Assembly (NCBI GenBank): GCA_024711185.1
Contig: JANJTI010000042.1
Coordinates: forward strand, 1-11,236
Length of the DNA: 11,236 bases
From: Brevundimonas sp.
GTDB lineage: Bacteria > Pseudomonadota > Alphaproteobacteria > Caulobacterales > Caulobacteraceae
Direction: 5' to 3'
The position numbers were made by a program, and so were the translations under genes. Every line of letters starts with the position of its first letter. Positions within the stretch are counted from its first letter, which is position 1. The notes below the pieces were generated by a model, which saw nothing but the letters and a program-made list of their open reading frames with translations, had not been told where the DNA came from and ran no database searches. This document shows, one piece after another, positions 7,217-11,236 of this stretch.

Positions 7217-7268
7217 GAGGGTCCGCAGGCTCCGAAAGTCGGCCGGAATCGTGGCCGCGTCGGGGTGC

Positions 7269-7296
7269 TCTATAGCCCCCCGGGAGCCGAACGCAA
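7269..7296 (-). promoter_or_regulatory. Promoter for the ATPase-inhibitor (DUF1476) gene
   Basis: On the minus strand, TTGCGT (7291-7296) and TATAGA (7269-7274) are 16 bases apart. The extended -10, GCTATAGA, also resembles the Caulobacter housekeeping -10 consensus. The start point would fall near 7261, giving a leader of about 45 bases before the ATG at 7216. This is the best promoter match in the window. Confidence 0.5.
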
Positions 7297-7337
7297 TCGG
7301 AACCGTGGGGGTTGCGGCGCTCTGTCCCCGAGCACGT

Positions 7338-7375
7338 CACGGCAGGCCGTGGTTTGTGTCCGGAACCGGGTTCCG
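7338..7375. repeat. Two adjacent perfect inverted repeats in the purC upstream region
   Basis: The first repeat is CACGGC-AG-GCCGTG (7338-7351). The second is CGGAACC-G-GGTTCCG (7361-7375), starting nine bases later. The second fills the spacer between TTGTGT (7354-7359) and GCTAAG (7375-7380), a possible but weak promoter pair directed at purC. Together they look like operator sites or short hairpins. No regulator is identifiable from sequence. Confidence 0.5.
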
Positions 7376-7441
7376 CTAAGGGAGGCGCGACCAAATTCTC
7401 CCGCCCGCCGATTCAGGATCGCGCCGCCCGGACCCCGCGCC

Positions 7442-7471
7442 GGCCGCGCGATTTTCGTTTCCGACGCGGCC
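7442..7471 (+). repeat. Stem-loop candidate just upstream of the purC start
   Basis: GGCCGCG (7442-7448) and CGCGGCC (7465-7471) are perfect inverted arms around a 16-base, T-rich loop. The structure ends 17 bases before the purC ATG, where it would fold in the mRNA leader and could influence ribosome access. There is no T-tract after it, so it is not a standard terminator. High GC makes chance pairing possible. Confidence 0.4.
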
Positions 7472-7488
7472 CCGCCCGGACCGGACAC

Positions 7489-8247
7489 ATGAACGTCAAG
7501 CGCAAGAAGCTCTACGAGGGCAAGGCCAAGATCCTCTACGAGGGTCCCGAGCCGGGAACGCTGATCCAATACTTCAAGGACGACGCCACCGCCTTCAACG
7601 CCCAGAAGAAGGCCACGCTGGAGGGCAAGGGCGTCATCAACAACCAGATCAGCGAATTCATCATGTCGCGCCTGAACGGCATCGGCGTGACCAACCACTT
7701 CATCAAGCGCCTGAACCTGCGTGAACAGCTGATCCGTGAGTGCGAGATCATCCCGCTGGAGGTGGTGTGCCGCAACATCGTGGCCGGCTCGATGAGCCAG
7801 CGCCTGGGCATCGAGGAGGGCACGCCCCTGCCCCGCTCGATCATCGAATTCTACTACAAGAAGGACGAGCTCAACGACCCGATGGTCACCGAGGAGCACA
7901 TCACGGCGTTCAACTGGGCCTCGACCCAGGAGCTGGACGATATGCTGGCCATGACCGTGCGGGTGAACGACTACCTGTCGGGCCTGTTCGCCGGCGTCGG
8001 CATCACCCTGGTCGACTTCAAGATCGAGTTCGGGCGCATCTGGGAGAACGACTTCAGCCGCGTCATCCTGGCCGACGAAATCAGCCCCGACAGCTGCCGG
8101 CTCTGGGACACGGCCACCGGCGAGAAGCTGGACAAGGACCGCTTTCGCCGCGACCTCGGCAACGTCATCGAGAGCTACAGCGAGGTGGCGCGCCGCCTCG
8201 GAATCATGAAGGGGATGCCGACCGTGATCCAGGGAGGACTGCACTGA
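7489..8247 (+). CDS. purC: Phosphoribosylaminoimidazole-succinocarboxamide synthase (SAICAR synthetase)
   Basis: PurC joins CAIR and aspartate using ATP to form SAICAR, the substrate of PurB encoded about 3 kb upstream. The protein is 252 residues, a normal length for the bacterial enzyme. It begins with the family-typical [15 protein letters not shown] nucleotide-binding hairpin. Other signatures are [25 protein letters not shown] and [14 protein letters not shown], followed by the C-terminal helix with [10 protein letters not shown]. The ATG at 7489 is chosen because conservation begins there; the frame is open further upstream but with no good start. The Shine-Dalgarno match is poor (GGACC or GGAC only). 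Its TGA overlaps the purS ATG by one base, so the pair is a single operon with coupled translation. Confidence 0.97.
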   Translation: MNVKRKKLYEGKAKILYEGPEPGTLIQYFKDDATAFNAQKKATLEGKGVINNQISEFIMSRLNGIGVTNHFIKRLNLREQLIRECEIIPLEVVCRNIVAGSMSQRLGIEEGTPLPRSIIEFYYKKDELNDPMVTEEHITAFNWASTQELDDMLAMTVRVNDYLSGLFAGVGITLVDFKIEFGRIWENDFSRVILADEISPDSCRLWDTATGEKLDKDRFRRDLGNVIESYSEVARRLGIMKGMPTVIQGGLH

Positions 8248-8480
8248 TGGCCAAGGTGAAGGTGCACGTGTTCCTGAAGCCCGGCGTGCTCGACGTGCAG
8301 GGCAAGGCCGTCGAGGGCGCGCTGAACGGCCTTGGCTGGGCCGGCGTCAAGGACGTCCGCGTCGGCAAGCTGATCGAGTTCGACTTCGATGGCGACGACC
8401 CGGCCGGCCAGGCGAAGCGGATGTGCGAGACCCTGCTCGCGAACACGGTGATCGAGAGCTACCGGATCGAGGTGGCCTGA
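8247..8480 (+). CDS. purS: Phosphoribosylformylglycinamidine synthase subunit PurS
   Basis: PurS is the small structural subunit of the three-part FGAM synthase (PurS, PurQ, PurL), bridging the glutaminase and synthetase subunits so that ammonia is channelled. The protein has 77 residues, normal for the family. It starts [21 protein letters not shown], continues through VKDVRVGKLIEF and ends with the MCETLLANTVIESYRIEV helix-strand pattern. The ATG shares its A with the purC stop (TGATG) and AGGGAGG lies about 8 bases upstream. Its usual neighbour purQ does not follow directly: a 43-codon gene comes one base later, and purQ is 2.5 kb away. Confidence 0.95.
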   Translation: MAKVKVHVFLKPGVLDVQGKAVEGALNGLGWAGVKDVRVGKLIEFDFDGDDPAGQAKRMCETLLANTVIESYRIEVA

Positions 8481-8481
8481 C

Positions 8482-8613
8482 GTGCGGCGCCTGGTGAAGC
8501 CGGTCGTCGTCCTCTTCATCGCGGCCGCCTGCGTGGTGTTCGCCGCGGCGCTGGCCGGCGGACTGATGGACGAGCGGGCGTTCACGCCGGAGGCGGTGGG
8601 CGCGGCGCACTGA
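8482..8613 (+). CDS. Small membrane peptide downstream of purS, 43 residues, function unknown
   Basis: The frame starts at a GTG one base after the purS stop and ends with TGA at 8611-8613. The N-terminus is basic (MRRLVK). A hydrophobic stretch at about residues 7-28 (PVVVLFIAAACVVFAAALAGGL) fits one membrane-spanning helix or an uncleaved signal anchor. The short tail (DERAFTPEAVGAAH) would be outside. The position directly after purS suggests translation coupled to purCS, with no separate ribosome site needed. It ends six bases short of the convergent cfa stop. I do not recognise a family. The coding claim rests on operon fit and the charge and membrane pattern; a chance frame in GC-rich DNA is the alternative. 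Confidence 0.5.
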   Translation: MRRLVKPVVVLFIAAACVVFAAALAGGLMDERAFTPEAVGAAH

Positions 8614-8626
8614 GACGGCTCAGTCT
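8612..8626. terminator. Weak inverted repeat spanning the convergent stop codons
   Basis: GAGAC (8612-8616) and GTCTC (8622-8626) form a five-base-pair stem with a six-base loop. It overlaps the stops of the 43-codon gene and of cfa. No T-tract follows on either strand, so it is only a possible pause or termination site between converging transcripts. Confidence 0.2.
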
Positions 8627-9793
8627 CCGCAGAGATAGTCTCGGCCCAGCGGCACAGCGTCCTGTCGTTTCGCCAGCTGAAGCTGGAACACCATGTGGCC
8701 GAAACGGCGGAAGGCGACCTCGCTGGACGCCAGATAGAACTCCCAAAGGCGGCAGAAGCGCTCGTCGTAGAGCGCCGCGGCCTCGGCCCTGCGGGCGAGG
8801 AAACGTTCGCGCCAGGCCTTGAGCGTATCGGCGTAGTGCAAACGCCATATCTCGACGTCCGTGAGCCAGAGTCCCGACCGTTCGATCGCCGGCAGGACCT
8901 CGGAAAGGGCCGGGATGTAGCCGCCCGGGAAGATGTGCTTGCGGATCCACGGCTGGGTCCGGCTTGGGCCGTCCTTTCGCCCGATCGAGTGGATCAACGC
9001 CACGCCGTCGTCCTCCAGCAGTCGCGCCACGGTGTCGAAATAGGCCTGGTAGTTGGGCACGCCGACGTGCTCGAACATGCCGACGGAGACGATCCGGTCG
9101 AACCGGTCGTCCAGATCGCGATAGTCCTGCAACCGGAACCCGGCCCGGTCCGCGAGGCCGCGCGCTGCCGCCCGCTGGTTGGCGAGGCGATGCTGCTCGC
9201 TGGACAGGGTCACCCCCGTGACCCGCGCCCCGGCCGCGGCGAGCGCGAGCCCGAGGCCGCCCCAGCCGCATCCGATATCGAGGACGCGGTCGCCCGGCCG
9301 GAGCAGCAGCTTGCGGGCGATCCTGCGCTTCTTGGCCGTCTGGGCCTCGTCCAGCGACTGCTCCGGATGTTCGAAGAAGGCGCAGGAGTACTGGAGGTCC
9401 CCGTCGAGGAAGAGACGGTAAAAGTCGACCGTGAGGTCATAGTGGTGGTGGACGTTGCGACGCGCGTGCAGCCGGTCGTTGGACTGCTCCAGCAGGCGCC
9501 GGAGTCGCCAGCCCGGGGCCGGGTCCCCGGCGCGGACGACCCGACAGTTCCGCGGCGGTCAGGTCGAGAAAGGCGTAGATGTCGCCGCCCTCCACCGCCA
9601 GGCCGCCGTCGACGTACGCCTCGCCCAGCGCCAGTTCCGGATTGGCCGCGATGCGGGCGACGGTGGGCAGGTCGCGCAGGACGATCGTGAGCTCAGGCTC
9701 CCCCGGCGCGGGGCCCGCGAGCTCGCGCCCGTCCGGCAACCGAACCCGGACAGGACGGGTTCTGTACACCCCGCTGATCAAGCGCTGGAGCAC
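8620..9793 (-). pseudogene. cfa: Cyclopropane-fatty-acyl-phospholipid synthase, split by a one-base frameshift
   Basis: An SAM-dependent enzyme that would add a methylene bridge to unsaturated phospholipid acyl chains in the inner membrane. The N-terminal part starts at GTG 9791-9793, eight bases after GGAGG. It encodes the usual CFA lead-in (ELALGEAYVDGGLAVEGGDIYAFLDL) and, left unshifted, stops at 9437-9439. The catalytic part lies in the +1-shifted frame, open from 9558 to the TGA at 8620-8622. It carries RRNVHHHYDL, LQYSCAFF, VLDIGCGWGG (SAM motif), IVSVGMFEHVG, IHSIG, GGYIPALSEV and the C-terminal QDAVPLGRDYL. The shift falls within about 9505-9560 and corresponds to one surplus base, in a zone of short C/G runs. 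The rest is intact at about 390 residues, so this is either a recent inactivation or a sequencing error. Confidence 0.85.
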
Positions 9794-9830
9794 CGCTTCG
9801 CCTCCGTGGCCCGAACACTCTAGGTCGGAG

Positions 9831-9859
9831 ACGGGCCCCGGGCTAGGCTTGAGGCCCGT
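9831..9859. repeat. Inverted repeat between divergent cfa and PEBP genes
   Basis: ACGGGCC (9831-9837) and GGCCCGT (9853-9859) form seven-base perfect arms around 15 bases. The repeat lies in the 111-base gap between the cfa GTG (9793) and the PEBP ATG (9905), where divergent promoters should be. I see no convincing -35/-10 pair in this gap on either strand. It may be an operator or a chance GC-rich pairing. Confidence 0.3.
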
Positions 9860-9904
9860 TTGCGCGTTCAGTCGAGCCGTAGCCGCAGCCGCAGGAGATC
9901 CGAC

Positions 9905-10375
9905 ATGGCCTTCGCCCTCACCTCAAACGACATCGTCGACGGCGGCGTGCTGCCGGACGCCCAGGTCACGGCGAAGGGCAACACCTCGCCGCACCTGAAG
10001 TGGTCGGGCGCGCCGGAAGGGACGAAGAGCTACGCCGTGACCTGCTACGACCCGGACGCGCCCACCGGTTCAGGCTTCTGGCACTGGACCTTGGCCAACA
10101 TCCCCGCAGACGTGACCGAGCTGCCGACCGGCGGACCGGTTCCCGCGGGGGCGGTCGAGGGGCGCACCGACTATGGCGAGCCGGGCTTCGGCGGCGCCGC
10201 CCCGCCGGCGGGCCACGGGCCGCACCGCTACATCTTCACCGTCTTCGCCGTGGACGTGGAGAAGCTGGAGGTGACGCCGGACAACTCGGGCGCGGTGTTC
10301 GGCTTCAACCTGCACTTCCACACCTTGGCGAAAGCGTCGATCACGGCGACGTATGAGAACCACGGCGAGGGCTGA
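9905..10375 (+). CDS. YbhB/YbcL-type phosphatidylethanolamine-binding protein (PEBP, Raf-kinase-inhibitor-like)
   Basis: A 156-residue PEBP-fold protein with no signal peptide, so probably cytoplasmic. Bacterial YbhB/YbcL proteins bind small anionic ligands in a conserved pocket, but their cellular function is largely unclear. The pocket motifs are visible: SPHLKWSGAP (28-37), YAVTCYDPDAPTGSGFWHW (43-61) and GPHRYIFTVFAVD (105-117). The segment between them, EGRTDYGEPGFGGAAPPAGHG, also fits the family. The ATG at 9905 is chosen because AGGAG lies 8 bases upstream and conservation begins at MAFALTSNDI; an upstream in-frame start near 9860 has no support. It is divergent from cfa and 90 bases upstream of the SnoaL-like gene on the same strand. 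Confidence 0.93.
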   Translation: MAFALTSNDIVDGGVLPDAQVTAKGNTSPHLKWSGAPEGTKSYAVTCYDPDAPTGSGFWHWTLANIPADVTELPTGGPVPAGAVEGRTDYGEPGFGGAAPPAGHGPHRYIFTVFAVDVEKLEVTPDNSGAVFGFNLHFHTLAKASITATYENHGEG

Positions 10376-10465
10376 GTCGGCGTCGCCCTCGTTCGGGAAA
10401 GACCCTGGGCCATTTGCACGGAGCGGGATATCGTCGTTACATCCAGTCCCCGCGGGAGCGACCCG

Positions 10466-10975
10466 ATGTTCGACCGGCGGTCCATGCTACTTTCGAGCCC
10501 GGCCCTCGCGCTGGTCGCGTCTGCCGCGTCGGCCGGGAGCGGCCCCGCCGGCGACGATCCCGCCGCCAACACGGCCCTGATCCGGCGCTTTTTCGAGGAG
10601 GTCTGGAGCTCGGGCGACCTGTCGAAGCGAGACGAGTTCCTCGATGCGGGCTATCGCGGCCACATGGCCGGCGCCGCGGAGCCCATCGATCGCGACGGCC
10701 GGACGGGCTGGTTCCAGGGTTTCCGGGCGGCGTTTCCCGACGCCCGCTTCACGGTCGAGGACCTGGTGGCCGAGGGAGACCGGGTCGCCGCCCGCCTGAC
10801 CATGCGCGGCACCCATCTGGGGCCCTTGAACGGAACCCCGCCAACGGGACGGTCGGTGGTCGTCGGCGGCATGAGCATTGAACGCATCGCCGACGGCCAG
10901 ATCGTGGAAGGCTGGAACCAGAACGACGCCCTCGGGCTCCTCGTGCAGCTGGGAATGATGCCGCCGCCCGGCTGA
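10466..10975 (+). CDS. Exported SnoaL-like / ester-cyclase-type protein
   Basis: A 169-residue protein with an N-terminal export signal and a SnoaL-like (NTF2-fold) domain. The signal runs MFDRRSMLLSSPALALVASAASA with likely cleavage after A23. The RRSML stretch is Tat-like, although it lacks the full twin-arginine consensus. The mature part shows NTALIRRFFEEVWSSGDL, a DAGYRGHM segment, WFQGFRAAFPDARFTVEDLVAEGDRVAARLTMRGTH and SIERIADGQIVEGWNQND, the typical layout of SnoaL-like cyclase and ester-cyclase families. Most such proteins have no known substrate, and their enzymatic role cannot be assumed. GGGAG about 8 bases before the ATG supports the start. TTGCAC (10414-10419) could be a -35 box but has no clear -10. 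It sits directly before purQ, with 49 bases between. Confidence 0.87.
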   Translation: MFDRRSMLLSSPALALVASAASAGSGPAGDDPAANTALIRRFFEEVWSSGDLSKRDEFLDAGYRGHMAGAAEPIDRDGRTGWFQGFRAAFPDARFTVEDLVAEGDRVAARLTMRGTHLGPLNGTPPTGRSVVVGGMSIERIADGQIVEGWNQNDALGLLVQLGMMPPPG

Positions 10976-11024
10976 CGGCGGGGCGACCTGACATCGCCGT
11001 CGAACGCTGCTAAAGGGCCGCGCC

Positions 11025-11236
11025 ATGAGCGCCGCCGTCATCGTCTTCCCCGGGTCCAACTGCGATCGCGACTGCAAGGTCGCGGTGGAGCGCTCGACCG
11101 GCGAGGCGGTGCAGATGATCTGGCACCAGGAGACCGAGCTGCCGAAGGGGCTGGACCTGATCGTCCTGCCGGGCGGCTTCTCCTATGGCGACTACCTGCG
11201 TTGCGGGGCCATGGCGGCGCTGTCGCCGGTGATGCA
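11025..11236 (+). CDS. purQ: Phosphoribosylformylglycinamidine synthase subunit PurQ (glutaminase), N-terminal part, cut by window edge
   Basis: PurQ is the class-I glutamine amidotransferase subunit that releases ammonia for FGAM synthase (with PurS and PurL). About 70 residues are visible of a usual 220-230. Recognisable segments are [15 protein letters not shown] at the N-terminus, [10 protein letters not shown], and [21 protein letters not shown], which is the family signature ahead of the nucleophile. The catalytic cysteine (in the CNGFQ segment of relatives) lies beyond the window, so activity cannot be judged. AAAGGG (11012-11017) is 7 bases upstream of the ATG as a ribosome site. CTGACA (10988-10993) with GCTAAA (11009-11014) could instead be a promoter, but the second box overlaps that ribosome site. 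Separation from purS means purQ probably needs its own promoter. Confidence 0.95.
   Translation, partial: MSAAVIVFPGSNCDRDCKVAVERSTGEAVQMIWHQETELPKGLDLIVLPGGFSYGDYLRCGAMAALSPVM

Noticed and set aside
7362..7390. GGAAC as the -35 of an EcfG/SigT-type stress promoter upstream of purC
   Set aside because: GGAAC occurs in the palindrome at 7361-7375, but no GTT-type -10 is found at the required 16-18 base spacing.
7312..7488. Extension of purC upstream to TTG 7312
   Set aside because: Conservation starts at [14 protein letters not shown] (ATG 7489). The upstream stretch is Arg/Pro-rich with no ribosome site and covers the inverted repeats.
9437..9561. Programmed +1 frameshifting in cfa
   Set aside because: I see no slippery stop-codon context or stimulatory structure that would justify it, and CFA synthases are not known for programmed shifts. 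A mutation or base-call error is simpler.
8695..9690. A 331-codon plus-strand open frame antisense to cfa
   Set aside because: The minus strand carries the CFA synthase motifs across the same span. The frameshift does not make the antisense frame more likely to be real.
1..11236. tRNA or rRNA genes, CRISPR arrays, transposons, prophage or toxin-antitoxin genes
   Set aside because: I looked on both strands and saw no spaced direct repeats, transposase or integrase motifs, terminal inverted repeats or cloverleaf sequences.

Overview
This 11.2 kb window is high-GC chromosomal DNA. It most likely comes from an alphaproteobacterium, and I would guess Caulobacterales (Caulobacter, Brevundimonas or Phenylobacterium type). 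The reasons are the F1FO-ATPase zeta-type inhibitor (DUF1476), the separate PurS/PurQ form of FGAM synthase, the family-4-like uracil-DNA glycosylase with alphaproteobacterial sequence character, the codon use, and GANTC sites (the CcrM methylation motif) in intergenic DNA. The genus is inference. I see no phage, transposon, CRISPR array, tRNA or rRNA, and no gap between genes longer than about 275 bases.

Left part (1-3486): the N-terminal two fifths or so of electron transfer flavoprotein-ubiquinone oxidoreductase runs leftward off the window. It is divergent from a family-4-like uracil-DNA glycosylase. Next come a periplasmic lytic transglycosylase with a GTG start and a 36-residue membrane peptide encoded convergently over the transglycosylase stop codon.

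Middle part (3565-7216): a glutathione S-transferase (minus strand) is divergent from purB (adenylosuccinate lyase). The purB stop abuts the start of a second UDG-superfamily enzyme, a DNA-deoxyinosine (hypoxanthine) glycosylase. A fasciclin-domain lipoprotein follows. A strong bidirectional hairpin terminator separates it from the convergent DUF1476 ATPase-inhibitor gene.

Right part (7489-11236): purC and purS overlap by one base and are followed one base later by a 43-residue single-span membrane peptide. purQ, the usual next gene, begins about 2.5 kb further on. The space between holds a minus-strand cyclopropane-fatty-acid synthase split by a one-base frameshift, a PEBP/YbhB-like protein, and an exported SnoaL-like protein.

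The theme is de novo purine synthesis (purB, purC, purS, purQ) with base-excision repair and envelope genes between. PurS, PurQ and PurL (not in the window) make FGAM; PurC makes SAICAR; PurB acts on SAICAR and on adenylosuccinate. The region is mostly ordinary housekeeping DNA and I found no convincing new multi-gene system. The points most worth a second look are the cfa frameshift, the interrupted purS-purQ order, the loss of two presumed Fe-S cysteines in the glycosylase, the two uncatalogued membrane peptides, and inverted repeats upstream of the transglycosylase and purC.
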